From: Bacillota bacterium
Lineage (GTDB): Bacteria; Bacillota; Clostridia; Christensenellales; SZUA-584
Direction of reading: 5' to 3'
Assembly: GCA_023408075.1 (NCBI GenBank)
Contig: JAEYKW010000011.1
Location: forward strand, 66,709-130,708
Length of the DNA stretch: 64,000 nucleotides
Below, in pieces: positions 8,326 to 16,464 of this stretch (within the stretch, counting starts at the first letter, position 1; each line of letters starts with the position of its first letter). Position numbers and translations under genes: made by a program. The notes under the pieces are model-generated. The model was not told the origin of the DNA. It searched no databases and saw nothing but the letters and a program-made list of their open reading frames with translations.

Positions 8326-8418
8326 TCAGTGCGTATGGTCGAAGATGACAACATCTGCGCCGACAGAGGCCTCAACGGCTTCTTCGGTCTGCATGCACCG
8401 GATGATGCCAATTTTCAT
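8326..8418 (-). pseudogene. Remnant of a CGGC-domain gene (30 codons)
   Basis: An intact ATG-to-TGA frame encodes 30 residues beginning MKIGIIRCMQTE, the characteristic N-terminus of CGGC-domain (putative metal-binding) proteins of anaerobes. After it the chain jumps to EAVEASVGADVVIFDHTH, which resembles a later internal strand of such proteins, then stops. An AGGGG ribosome site lies six bases before the ATG, so it could still be translated. Normal family members are much longer, and no CGGC motif remains. The likely origin is an internal deletion plus 3' loss; a genuine micro-peptide is the alternative. Confidence 0.55.
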
Positions 8419-8510
8419 TTTACCCCTCACACTGTATGGCGTTTTATTTGCTTCAATTATATATTATAAGTGATGGTCGGCAAACACCGCAAGCGACCAA
8501 TACCAGGTGT

Positions 8511-8541
8511 TAAAATAAAGGGGAGAGATTATCCCCCTTCC
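8511..8541 (-). terminator. Terminator of the MerR-YbjQ-CPBP operon
   Basis: On the minus strand AAGGGGG...CCCCTT forms a stem around ATAATCTCT, followed by TTATTTTAA. It stands 55 bases after the CPBP protease stop codon. Confidence 0.8.
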
Positions 8542-8595
8542 AATGTAAGGAGAGGAAACACATAAAAATATGATCCCTCTGCCATAGCTCAAATT

Positions 8596-9564
8596 TCATT
8601 GTGCCACTTCGGCCTGAACGTCCTGTGCCACGGGAGCCTGCTTCACGGGCGCAATCAGCTTTCCTTTTCTCTCAAGCCGCACCATGATCACAATACAGAC
8701 GATCATGGCCGCGATGAATCCGGCTCCTCCGATGATGCCCGTCGGCACGGGACCTGCAAAAGGGTTCACGGCGTCCGCACCCGAGACGAACACAACCCCG
8801 GTCGCTGCCATGCCGTTCAGCGAACCGTGCGCAATCGCGGCGGGCAGACAGCTGCGCGTCCGGAGCGACAAATAAGAGAGGAGCGTGCCCACGGCGATGC
8901 AAAAGCCGCACATCGCGAGAATGCCGGTAAGCGGGTATCCCGCGTAGCCGAAGCCGTAATTGTGCCCGATGAGTATGGTCAGCGGTGCATGCCATACTCC
9001 CCATATCACGCCGCTCAACAGCACGGTCGGCACAACGTTCATTTTTTCAGAAAGCTTGGGCACCAGATAACCGCGCCAGCCCCATTCCTCACCCGTGGCA
9101 TTTAATATATTGATCACGGGAGAGAGCACAAGCCCCACCACGATTGAGAGCAGCGTCATTGACTGAACCGCCGGGGTGTCAAGGTTGAGCCCTTGCGCCG
9201 CATACGATTGCGCCATATACCCCATGTTCGGATCAAACAAGTTAGGATAGATGATGAAGTAAACCGCCGCACCAGCAATGATGAGCCCCGCCGGAAGCAG
9301 CCACGCAAGAATATAGAAGCGGACATGCCCTTTGAAATTGGGCAGTATCCACGCATCCTTGAAGCCCTCCCTCGTCACGAGACGCGTGAACAGCACGCCG
9401 AGCGCGGGAACGAACATCATCGCGCCGACCAGCAGCGACAATACCGGCGCAAGTGCGGCGTTGTTCACGATATTGCCGATCACGAAAATCTCGAGCGCAT
9501 ACGTCACCGCAAACGTGAACACAAGAAAGACAGCGATCCTTTTGCCTGTCGTCATCGTATTCAT
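8596..9564 (-). CDS. CPBP family intramembrane glutamic protease
   Basis: A 322-residue membrane protein with about eight hydrophobic segments and the CPBP (Abi/Rce1-like) motifs: EEWGWRGYL (EExxxR, motif 1) near residue 166, VIWGVWHAPL (motif 2, catalytic His) near residue 188, and the third motif region around residues 240-252 with HGSLNG. These proteases cleave within membranes and occur in CAAX processing, bacteriocin self-immunity and signalling. It is the last gene of an operon with a YbjQ protein and a membrane-anchored MerR regulator, and a terminator follows. Substrate is unknown. The tail is Lys/Ala/Gln-rich and probably cytosolic. Confidence 0.88.
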   Translation of the reverse strand: MNTMTTGKRIAVFLVFTFAVTYALEIFVIGNIVNNAALAPVLSLLVGAMMFVPALGVLFTRLVTREGFKDAWILPNFKGHVRFYILAWLLPAGLIIAGAAVYFIIYPNLFDPNMGYMAQSYAAQGLNLDTPAVQSMTLLSIVVGLVLSPVINILNATGEEWGWRGYLVPKLSEKMNVVPTVLLSGVIWGVWHAPLTILIGHNYGFGYAGYPLTGILAMCGFCIAVGTLLSYLSLRTRSCLPAAIAHGSLNGMAATGVVFVSGADAVNPFAGPVPTGIIGGAGFIAAMIVCIVIMVRLERKGKLIAPVKQAPVAQDVQAEVAQ

Positions 9565-9573
9565 AATGCCTCC

Positions 9574-9891
9574 TTAGCCTTTAATTTTCACAGCCGTACC
9601 GTACGCAATGACCTCCGCCGCACTCTGCATGATGGATGCCGACGCATAGCGGATATTGATCACCGCGTCGGCACCGAGCGCCTGCGCTTCATCCACCATA
9701 CGCTTCATTGCGATCTGGCGGGATTCGTTGAGCATATCGGTGTAGCTTTTGATTTCTCCGCCCACCAGCGTTTTCATACCGGCCATAAAATCCTTGCCGA
9801 AATGCTCGGACATCACCACGTTGCCCTTGACGAGGCCAAGCGACTCGACGATTTCCTTTCCCGGAATATAATCAATATTTAGCAGCAGCAT
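9574..9891 (-). CDS. YbjQ/UPF0145 family protein
   Basis: A 105-residue protein matching the YbjQ (DUF74) family over its whole length: N-terminal DYIPGKEI, VKGNVV, a central GGEIKSYTDMLNESRQIAMKRM helix, and LGADAVINIRYASASI. The family forms pentameric rings and is sometimes called heavy-metal-binding, but its function is not settled. The gene begins inside the end of the merR gene (20-base overlap) and ends nine bases before the CPBP gene, so all three are translationally linked. Confidence 0.92.
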   Translation of the reverse strand: MLLLNIDYIPGKEIVESLGLVKGNVVMSEHFGKDFMAGMKTLVGGEIKSYTDMLNESRQIAMKRMVDEAQALGADAVINIRYASASIMQSAAEVIAYGTAVKIKG

Positions 9892-10507
9892 TTTCTTCGC
9901 CCTCCTTGATTTCTTTTATTCTCTGCTTTAATGCCAGCGATACGCCGACAATGACGGCGGTGGGGAAAAGAAGAATCAGCGCCGCCACCAGCCCCGGCAC
10001 ATGGCCGGCAATAAAGCCCCATACCAGCAGCCCTGTGACCGCAACCATAAACGCAACGATCAAAAACGCCGCTATGATAGCCGTATAACGTCGCTTTCTG
10101 TCCTTGCTGATATTTGTAAAGCGCGCTCCTTCCCTTTCCATCTTCTCGATCTGCGCTAAATACACATCGGGATCAAGCTTATCGAGAGGCTGCGCATCCT
10201 CGGCCATTTGCGTGCAAAGCCTTTTTGTCTGTTCGAGGTTCACGCTGTCACGCTCGAGCTTAATCAGGTGCCGCCGTAAGGCATCTTCGGTCGTCAGTAT
10301 GCCTTTTTGCACCTTGAGAATTTCCTCAATGGGCATCGCGAGCTTACGCAGCAGCTTGATTTTTTTAAGCAGCAGCACGTCGCTTGCGTCATAGTCGCGG
10401 TATCCGTTGCCCGTATTGCGGCCGGGTGCCAGCAGCCCTTCTTTTTCGTAAAACCGTATGTTTCTTTTTGTGATGCCGACGGCTTGTTCGACCTCATTGA
10501 TTTTCAA
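9872..10507 (-). CDS. MerR family regulator with C-terminal membrane anchor
   Basis: A 211-residue protein. Residues 1-70 are a MerR winged helix (INEVEQAVGITKRNIRFYEKEGLL, then GNGYRDYDASDVLLLKKI), residues 75-125 a coiled coil as in MerR dimers, and residues about 143-190 two transmembrane helices with a charged tail. No effector cysteines are seen. The start is TTG, eight bases after AGGGGG. Its promoter carries an inverted repeat in the spacer as expected for autoregulation. The membrane segments suggest it senses a membrane or envelope state and controls the YbjQ/CPBP genes; that is inference. Confidence 0.88.
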   Translation of the reverse strand: MKINEVEQAVGITKRNIRFYEKEGLLAPGRNTGNGYRDYDASDVLLLKKIKLLRKLAMPIEEILKVQKGILTTEDALRRHLIKLERDSVNLEQTKRLCTQMAEDAQPLDKLDPDVYLAQIEKMEREGARFTNISKDRKRRYTAIIAAFLIVAFMVAVTGLLVWGFIAGHVPGLVAALILLFPTAVIVGVSLALKQRIKEIKEGEENAAAKY

Positions 10508-10536
10508 ATGAATGTCCCCCTTTTACTTAGATTAAT

Positions 10537-10565
10537 TGTATACCTTCTATGAAGGGGAAGGTCAA
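10537..10565 (-). promoter_or_regulatory. Promoter and MerR-type operator of the merR operon
   Basis: On the minus strand TTGACC (10560-10565), a 17-base spacer and TATACA (10537-10542). The inverted repeat ACCTTC-9-GAAGGT (10542-10562) fills the spacer; a tighter dyad CCTTC-tat-GAAGG (10543-10555) overlaps it. MerR activators usually act on 19-20-base spacers, so the 17-base spacer would rather suit repression or autoregulation. Confidence 0.75.
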
Positions 10566-10624
10566 TAGCTCTGTGAAAAATAACACAAACTTACCCAAAG
10601 AGGTGCATTTGAGCCATCTTCGGG

Positions 10625-10653
10625 TTGATTTTTTCATACGTCTTTGATATCCT
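10625..10653 (+). promoter_or_regulatory. Possible promoter of rpiB
   Basis: TTGATT (10625-10630), 17 bases, TATCCT (10648-10653), 75 bases before the rpiB start. Moderate match only. Confidence 0.4.
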
Positions 10654-10727
10654 TTAGCATAAGAAAACTCTGACATGATCTTTCAATCGGCAGACATCAA
10701 GGATATGACATAAGAAAGGGCACAACT

Positions 10728-11171
10728 ATGACAATCGCAATCGGCGGAGACCATGGCGCATTCGAACTGAAATTGCAGGTTATCGATCATCTGCAGAAAA
10801 AAGGCATTAAAACGCTGGATATGGGCACATATAACACCGAGTCTTCCGACTATCCCGACTATGCGCCTCCGGTTTGCAATGCCGTTCTTTCGGGTGAAGC
10901 GGATTTTGGCATTGTCATCTGCGGAACAGGCATCGGTATTTCAATTTCGGCAAACAAAATTCACGGCATCCGGTGTGCGCTGCTTAATGATACCTACTCG
11001 GCCAGAATGGCGCGCGAGCACAACGACGCAAACGTGATGGCTATTGGTGCGCGCGTTTTGGGCGTCGGGCTTGCTCTCGATATCGTTGATACTTTTTTAG
11101 ATTCGGATTTTTCGCATGACGAGCGCCATAGCCGTAGAGTCGAAAAAATTATGGCTTTGGAGAAACGTTAA
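10728..11171 (+). CDS. rpiB: Ribose-5-phosphate isomerase B
   Basis: A 147-residue RpiB/LacAB-family isomerase that interconverts ribose 5-phosphate and ribulose 5-phosphate in the pentose phosphate pathway. The N-terminal GGDHGAFELK carries the substrate-binding Asp-His, FGIVICGTGIGISISANK holds the catalytic cysteine (Cys near residue 66) and the phosphate loop, and MAREHNDANVMAIGARV is the conserved later block. Length is normal. A terminator overlaps the stop codon. In Bacillus this gene (ywlF) also lies upstream of upp and the ATP synthase operon; the same neighbour relation is seen here. Confidence 0.93.
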   Translation: MTIAIGGDHGAFELKLQVIDHLQKKGIKTLDMGTYNTESSDYPDYAPPVCNAVLSGEADFGIVICGTGIGISISANKIHGIRCALLNDTYSARMAREHNDANVMAIGARVLGVGLALDIVDTFLDSDFSHDERHSRRVEKIMALEKR

Positions 11172-11186
11172 ACGTTTCTTTTTTTA
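11161..11186 (+). terminator. Terminator overlapping the rpiB stop codon
   Basis: AGAAACG/CGTTTCT with a five-base loop, then seven T residues; the stop codon lies in the loop region. Confidence 0.85.
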
Positions 11187-11274
11187 ACAAACGGTTTATT
11201 TTGAAAATGATGGCATCACATCACAGGATAAATGTTGGGCACAATTAAACTTATATCAAATACGGAGGAATATT

Positions 11275-11904
11275 ATGGGCAAGTTAGTCGTGATGGATCA
11301 CCCGCTCATTCAGCATAAAATATCGCTGATCAGAGACAAACAGACAGGGACGAGGGATTTTCGTCTTCTCGTTGAGGAAATAGCGATGCTGATGGCGTAT
11401 GAGGTGACGCGCGATCTTCCCTTAAAGGAAGTCGAAATCGAAACGCCGGTCGCCAAGGCCAAAACCAAGGTGATATCGGGCAAAACGATCGGCATCGTTC
11501 CTATTCTCCGCGCCGGGCTGGGGATGGTCAACGGCATACTATCGCTTGTTCCCGCCGCTAAGGTCGGGCATATCGGCCTATACCGCGATCCCGAAACGCT
11601 GCAGCCCGTGGAATATTACTGCAAGCTGCCCACCGATGCATCCGAGCGCGACCTCATCATCGTGGACCCGATGCTCGCGACAGGCGGCAGCGCCAACGGC
11701 GCCATCACGCTGCTTAAAGAACGCGGCGTCAAGAATATCAAGCTCGTCTGCCTCATCGCCGCGCCCGAGGGTATTGCCGCCGTACAAAAAGAGCATGACG
11801 ATGTGGATATATTTGTGGCGGCTGTTGATGAAAAACTCAACGATCACGGCTATATCGTTCCGGGTCTTGGCGACGCGGGCGACAGGCTGTTTGGTACAAA
11901 ATAA
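11275..11904 (+). CDS. upp: Uracil phosphoribosyltransferase
   Basis: A 209-residue type I PRTase that salvages uracil by joining it to PRPP to give UMP. The start GKLVVMDHPLIQHKISLIRDKQT is typical of the family, the PRPP loop is LIIVDPMLATGGSA near residue 130, and the C-terminal uracil-binding flap is GYIVPGLGDAGDRLFGT. ATG follows GGAGG closely. It ends 14 bases before the first V-ATPase gene and probably shares its transcript. In Bacillus and relatives upp stands directly before the F-type ATP synthase operon. Confidence 0.97.
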   Translation: MGKLVVMDHPLIQHKISLIRDKQTGTRDFRLLVEEIAMLMAYEVTRDLPLKEVEIETPVAKAKTKVISGKTIGIVPILRAGLGMVNGILSLVPAAKVGHIGLYRDPETLQPVEYYCKLPTDASERDLIIVDPMLATGGSANGAITLLKERGVKNIKLVCLIAAPEGIAAVQKEHDDVDIFVAAVDEKLNDHGYIVPGLGDAGDRLFGTK

Positions 11905-11918
11905 CAGGAGTAAAGCGA

Positions 11919-12230
11919 ATGGCAATGGATGTGTTATCCGAAATCAAAGCCGCTGAAGAAAAAGCGCAGGATTTAAGGCGAGTGGCGTCAATCGCTGCCA
12001 AAGACGCGTTAAAAGCCGCTTCGCAGGAGAATACCGCCCTTGAGGACGAAGCGCTGGCGCAAGCGCGCCACGACAGCCTTAAAAAGGTGGATGAAGGGCG
12101 CGCTTTAGCAAAAGCGGAGCTTGACAGCATGCAAGCGGAACGCCTTAAAGAATGCGACATGCTTAAATCAAACGCAGGACAGAAGCTTTCCGCCGCTGCG
12201 GATGTGTGTTTAGAGAGGATACTCGCATAA
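11919..12230 (+). CDS. V/A-type ATPase subunit H/G (peripheral stalk coiled coil)
   Basis: A 103-residue, highly charged, Ala/Lys/Glu-rich protein with heptad-like periodicity over nearly its whole length, as expected of the stalk subunit called H, G or NtpF that pairs with subunit E. Sequence similarity in this family is low, so the call rests on composition, size and its place as first gene of the ATPase operon, one base before subunit I. It joins the head to subunit I as a stator. Confidence 0.75.
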   Translation: MAMDVLSEIKAAEEKAQDLRRVASIAAKDALKAASQENTALEDEALAQARHDSLKKVDEGRALAKAELDSMQAERLKECDMLKSNAGQKLSAAADVCLERILA

Positions 12231-12231
12231 A

Positions 12232-14139
12232 ATGGCAATACTCGGTATGAAACGAATGACGCTTGTTGCGCATCAGGACAGCCGGGACAAGCTGCTCAAA
12301 AATTTGCAGAAACTCGGCGCGGTGGAAGTTGTTCGGGTGACACTCGAGGGGCTTGTTGAGGCGCGGCAGAGCACCGCGCTCTCGGAGCTGGATACACGCT
12401 ATACCTCAGTCCGCGAAGCGCTTGAGACACTGCGTCCGTATGACGCAAATAAGCCGTCCTTCCTAACCCCGAAGCCTCCCATTTCACGGACAGACCTCGA
12501 AAACATCTCAGCGCGTTTTGCCGAGGCGGATGAGATCATCGGGCAAATCAAAGCCTTTGCCGACGACCTCAACGCGGTGAAAGCGCGCCGTCAGCGGCTC
12601 AAAAACCGCATTGCCCAGCTCGCGCCATACGCACATTTTGATGTGCCGCTTCAGAGCGTGAGCGAAAATAAATATACAACCTGTCTTCTTGGCACCATTC
12701 CCGAAAACAGCAAAGAAAAATACGCCCAGATCACTTTGGATTATGCCGAATCAGCTTATTTTGAAATGATCGACGATCACAAGGATGAATCGTCCGTGTT
12801 TGTGGTGATGCTTAAAAGTGTGCAGGAAAAGCTCATTGGAGAGCTTAAATATATCGGTTTTTCAGAAGCGTTCACCAAAGACTTCATCGGCACTCCCGCC
12901 GATATCATAGCCGACTGTGAAAACGAGCTGCTTTCTCTCGACGAAGAAACAGCCGAATACGAAAATAAAGCCCGCTCGTATGTAAATCATAAGCCGCTGC
13001 TGACCGCGCTTGAGGATTACCTTGCCAACGAAATTGCGCGCGGACGCTGCCTCAGCCATCTCGGCGAAACGGACAGCGCGTTTGCGCTGGAGGGCTGGAT
13101 TGTGGCCGACGACCAGCCGGATGTGGAGAAAGCAATTCTTGAGACTGCGCCTGAAGCATACCTTGATTTCAGAGACCCCGCAGAAGATGAAGTCGCGCCG
13201 ACTGCGCTTCACAATTCAAAGGTCGTCAGGCCTTTTGAAGGGGTTTCCAATATGTACTCCACTCCGCATTACAAGGGCATTGACCCGAACACCTTGATGT
13301 CGATATTCTATTTTATCATTTTCGGCATGATGATCGGTGATGCCGCATATGGGGTGATACTCTCCATCGGCGCATTCGTAATACTCAAGCTCAAAAAGCC
13401 CACAGGCATGTTCCGGCAGATCACCACGGTGTTTTTAATCTGCGGCGTATCCACCACTTTCTGGGGACTGTTTTATGGCACCGTATTCAGCATTCCGGGT
13501 ATCCCGGCTGTGATCAATCCGCTCGACGGAGACGGCGCGATGATCACCCTCGGCATGTGCCTCGGCATCGGTATCCTGCATATACTGACGGGCATCTGCG
13601 TGGGTATCTATATGGATATCAAGCGCGGGCAAATCTGGGCGGCGCTGTTCGACCGTTTTTCATGGATCATGGTCATCGTCGGCTTGATTATGCTGCTCGT
13701 AGGCGGGCCGCTCGGAGCAATCGGCACTTATCTTGCACTCGGCGGCGCAATCATATTGCTGCTGACGCAGGGACGCAGCAAAAAGGGCATCGTGCGCAAA
13801 GCCGTGGGTGGGCTTGCCAGCCTTTATAATGTAACGGGTTACATCAGCGACATTCTCTCTTATGCACGTATATTCGGCATGGGCCTGTCCACCACAGTTA
13901 TTGCAATGGTATTCAATACGATTGCGGGGCTGATGATGGGACAGTGGTTCGGTTACATTTTCGGCATCATCATTATGACAATCGGCCATGTGTTCAATAT
14001 CATGATCAATGCGCTTGGCGCGTTTGTGCATTCCGCAAGGCTGCAGTACATCGAGTTTTTCAATAAATTCTATGAAGGCGACGGCCATGCGTTTATGCCG
14101 CTGAGTGTGAAAACAAAAAACTACCGCTTGGAAGAATAG
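12232..14139 (+). CDS. ntpI: V/A-type ATPase subunit I
   Basis: A 635-residue subunit (a/I type). The N-terminal half (1-330) is a soluble dumbbell with coiled coil and begins AILGMKRMTLVAHQDSRDKLL. The C-terminal half has about eight transmembrane helices, including FYFIIFGMMIGDAAYG (near 360), DILSYARIFGMGLSTTVIA, and a last conserved block HVFNIMINALGAFVHSARLQYIEFFNKFYEG carrying an Arg of the ion half-channel. It forms the two half-channels next to the K ring. The length is normal. It starts one base after subunit H. Confidence 0.95.
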   Translation: MAILGMKRMTLVAHQDSRDKLLKNLQKLGAVEVVRVTLEGLVEARQSTALSELDTRYTSVREALETLRPYDANKPSFLTPKPPISRTDLENISARFAEADEIIGQIKAFADDLNAVKARRQRLKNRIAQLAPYAHFDVPLQSVSENKYTTCLLGTIPENSKEKYAQITLDYAESAYFEMIDDHKDESSVFVVMLKSVQEKLIGELKYIGFSEAFTKDFIGTPADIIADCENELLSLDEETAEYENKARSYVNHKPLLTALEDYLANEIARGRCLSHLGETDSAFALEGWIVADDQPDVEKAILETAPEAYLDFRDPAEDEVAPTALHNSKVVRPFEGVSNMYSTPHYKGIDPNTLMSIFYFIIFGMMIGDAAYGVILSIGAFVILKLKKPTGMFRQITTVFLICGVSTTFWGLFYGTVFSIPGIPAVINPLDGDGAMITLGMCLGIGILHILTGICVGIYMDIKRGQIWAALFDRFSWIMVIVGLIMLLVGGPLGAIGTYLALGGAIILLLTQGRSKKGIVRKAVGGLASLYNVTGYISDILSYARIFGMGLSTTVIAMVFNTIAGLMMGQWFGYIFGIIIMTIGHVFNIMINALGAFVHSARLQYIEFFNKFYEGDGHAFMPLSVKTKNYRLEE

Positions 14140-14205
14140 CGTCAGACATACCGCATAGCGGTTTAACGAAATTGATAACAGTGTAACCTATTAAGGAGGA
14201 ACAAA

Positions 14206-14691
14206 ATGGACTTTTTTGGTGAATACTTCGGCATGATCATATCCACTTTCGGCGCAGCGCTGGCCGTCGGGCTTGCGGGTATCGGCTCGGCTAAGGGCAT
14301 CAGCTTAACCGGACAGGCCGCTGCGGGCCTTATATCCGAAGACCCCGATAAATTCGGCCAGTCGCTCGTGCTTCAGCTGCTGCCCGGTACACAGGGCATA
14401 TACGGACTGCTGGTCGCGTTTTTGATACTGCTTAACAACGGTGTGGTCAGCGGCGGCCCCATTTCCCCGGCGCAAGGCTGGATATACTTCTTCGGTGCTC
14501 TGCCGGTGGGCCTCGTGGGCCTCACATCGGCGATTCATCAGGGGAAAACGGCGGTTGCGGGTATCGCCCTCTTAGGCAAGCGCCCCGAAGAGCAGGGCAA
14601 AGCGATCACAATGGCAATACTCGTGGAAACGTATGCCGTTTTCTCGCTGCTGATTTCCATGCTGATCGTGTTGCTTGGCAGAGCCGCTTAA
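14206..14691 (+). CDS. ntpK: V/A-type ATPase rotor subunit K with Na+ ligand set
   Basis: A 161-residue proteolipid with two helical hairpins (four TM). The first hairpin has LPGTQGIYG (Thr62, Gln63) and no acidic ion carrier; the second has HQGKTAVAGI (Gln112) and ILVETYAVF (Glu141). These align with the Thr64, Gln65, Gln110 and Glu139 ligands of the Enterococcus hirae NtpK Na+ site, so Na+ coupling is the favoured prediction. One carboxylate per four helices fits an ATP-driven pump more than a synthase, though this is not decisive. A good AAGGAGG site precedes the ATG. Confidence 0.96.
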   Translation: MDFFGEYFGMIISTFGAALAVGLAGIGSAKGISLTGQAAAGLISEDPDKFGQSLVLQLLPGTQGIYGLLVAFLILLNNGVVSGGPISPAQGWIYFFGALPVGLVGLTSAIHQGKTAVAGIALLGKRPEEQGKAITMAILVETYAVFSLLISMLIVLLGRAA

Positions 14692-14854
14692 TAATTTTCA
14701 CTCATTAAACACGGTAAACTATCTAAAAGCGTTTGAGCGTGAATGCGTTCAGCGTTAGGACAATATTTGCGGGATTTGTCCCTTTGCCGCCTGTGCGGTG
14801 GTTTAAAATGTTATCATTTTAAACACAAAACAGTATCGAAGGACGTGATATAAA
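14692..14854 (+). promoter_or_regulatory. Hairpin-rich spacer between subunits K and E
   Basis: The 163-base gap is the longest in the ATPase operon. It holds GGACAA/TTGTCC (14758-14782), CCGC-ctgt-GCGG just after it, and a perfect 9-bp repeat TTTAAAATG-ttat-CATTTTAAA (14802-14823). There is no T-run fit for termination. RNA processing or partial attenuation that raises K over the other subunits is possible. Confidence 0.45.
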
Positions 14855-15454
14855 TTGGCCGGAGCGGAAAAACTCATTGAAAAAATCCTCAGCGACGCCC
14901 AGCGCGATGCAGAAAGCTATTGGCACGACGCCGAAGAAAAAAAGAAAGCCATGCGCGACAAGCTGAATAAAGACATTGAAAAGCGCAAAGCCGAGATCGA
15001 CCGTTTGGCGGATGAGGCCGTGCGCGAAAATAAAAAGCGCCTGGCTGCCGTTTACGACCTTGAATACAGAAAGCAGCTTCTTGCCGCCAAACAGGAAATG
15101 ATGGGGCAGGCCAAAGCGCTCGCGATGCAAAAGCTCGCCGGACTCCCGGACGATCAATACGTTTCTCTGTTAAAGCAGCGCCTGATTGCCTGCGCTGTTT
15201 CCGGAACGGGCGGCATCATCGTCTCGAAAAGCGAGAAGCGGATCGGGCAGCCGTTCCTTGATGACGTTAACAAAGCGCTCAAGGCCAAATACGGCAAAGG
15301 CGAAGTCACACTGTTAAACGAAAAGCGCGATATCACAGGCGGGTTTGTCTATGCAGACGGCGGTCTGGAAATCGATATGTCGTTCGAAGCGCTGCTCGGT
15401 GAAGCCTGGCAGCAGAGCGAAACGGAGGTTGCGTCCGTCCTGTTCGGCGCATGA
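14855..15454 (+). CDS. ntpE: V/A-type ATPase subunit E
   Basis: A 199-residue stator subunit. The first 110 residues are a long charged helix (AGAEKLIEKILSDAQRDAESY and onward); the C-terminal part is the globular head-binding domain with VSKSEKRIG and ITGGFVYADGGLEIDMSFEALL, the conserved family block. The start codon is TTG, after GAAGGACG. It pairs with the small coiled-coil subunit at 11.9 kb to form the peripheral stalk. Confidence 0.9.
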   Translation: MAGAEKLIEKILSDAQRDAESYWHDAEEKKKAMRDKLNKDIEKRKAEIDRLADEAVRENKKRLAAVYDLEYRKQLLAAKQEMMGQAKALAMQKLAGLPDDQYVSLLKQRLIACAVSGTGGIIVSKSEKRIGQPFLDDVNKALKAKYGKGEVTLLNEKRDITGGFVYADGGLEIDMSFEALLGEAWQQSETEVASVLFGA

Positions 15455-15465
15455 TGGGATGAAAG

Positions 15466-16452
15466 ATGTCTGAAATTCAAAGCAGCTACCCCTTTGCCTC
15501 GGCGCGTATCAAGGCGCTCGAGCCAAGGCTGATTACAAAAGAAAAGCTGAACCGGCTCATAGAAGCCAAGGATTTTGAGACGGCGATGCGCCAGCTCGTT
15601 GAATTTGGCTACGGCCAATCCGCAGCGGATTTTGAAGCAATGATACAAAGAGAGCTCGAGGAAACGGATGCGCTGCTGGCAGCCCTCTCTCCGAGCGATG
15701 TGTTCACGCGCATCGTTCGTGCCGAGCGCGATTATTACAACTTAAAAGTTATCATCAAGCTGCTCATGCGCGATTTAAGCCTTGAGAGTGTGCCGCTCGT
15801 TTCGGGCAATATCAGCGTGGAAACACTGCGCCGCGCGATTTCTGAGAACAACTACTTCGAGCTGCCCGAAAACATGACGAATGCACTCAATTACATCGAC
15901 AAGCAGTTTGCCGTGGCGGCGGACCCTTCCGTGATCGGCGTCGCGTTGGATCGTGCCTATGCCAAGGAGATCCGCGATCTTGTTGCACAGATGAAAAATG
16001 AGCTCGTTGCGACGTATTTTACGCTGTATTTCGATTTGAGCAATATCATCGCGATGCTGCGCGTACGTGCGGCAGGCGCAGCCAAAGAAACGTTTGAGCG
16101 TGCTTTTCTCAAAGGCGGTAAGATCGAAAAGCGCACATTGCTCGATGCTTTTGACGCGGCGGACGAAAGCGTGCTCTCAGCGGCTGGCCGCGGCGGCTAT
16201 GCCGCGATATTCGCCGAAGCGTTTGAAGACTATTTAAAAACCGGCAGTCTGTACATGCTCGAAAAGCAGCGCGACGATTATCTGCTCTCGCTCTTAAAAG
16301 AGCAGCGTCACGATATGTTCGGTATCGGCCCGCTGTTCGGGTATTACATAGCCAAACAGCGCGAGGCAGCGGCTGTGCGCATGGTGATGACGGCCAAGCA
16401 GGGCGGCATTGACCCGGATGTGGTGACCAAGCGCTTGAAAGAGCTCTATTAG
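15466..16452 (+). CDS. ntpC: V/A-type ATPase subunit C
   Basis: A 328-residue, mostly helical protein of the V-type C/AC39 (d) family, the funnel-shaped adaptor that joins the central shaft to the K ring. The AERDYYNLKVIIKLLMRDLSL stretch is a typical family element and similar acidic/helical repeats recur in the second half. The length is normal. ATG stands 11 bases after the subunit E stop with a GATGG/GAAAG site before it; it is followed 12 bases later by subunit F. Confidence 0.9.
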   Translation: MSEIQSSYPFASARIKALEPRLITKEKLNRLIEAKDFETAMRQLVEFGYGQSAADFEAMIQRELEETDALLAALSPSDVFTRIVRAERDYYNLKVIIKLLMRDLSLESVPLVSGNISVETLRRAISENNYFELPENMTNALNYIDKQFAVAADPSVIGVALDRAYAKEIRDLVAQMKNELVATYFTLYFDLSNIIAMLRVRAAGAAKETFERAFLKGGKIEKRTLLDAFDAADESVLSAAGRGGYAAIFAEAFEDYLKTGSLYMLEKQRDDYLLSLLKEQRHDMFGIGPLFGYYIAKQREAAAVRMVMTAKQGGIDPDVVTKRLKELY

Positions 16453-16464
16453 TGAGGAAGAATG

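Larger units (their letters stand above)
8250..8595. other. Intergenic region with a gene remnant and a terminator
   Basis: The 346 bases between proB-like and CPBP genes contain the CGGC-gene remnant at 8326-8418 and the terminator at 8511-8541, both described separately. The rest is AT-rich and unassigned. Confidence 0.6.
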
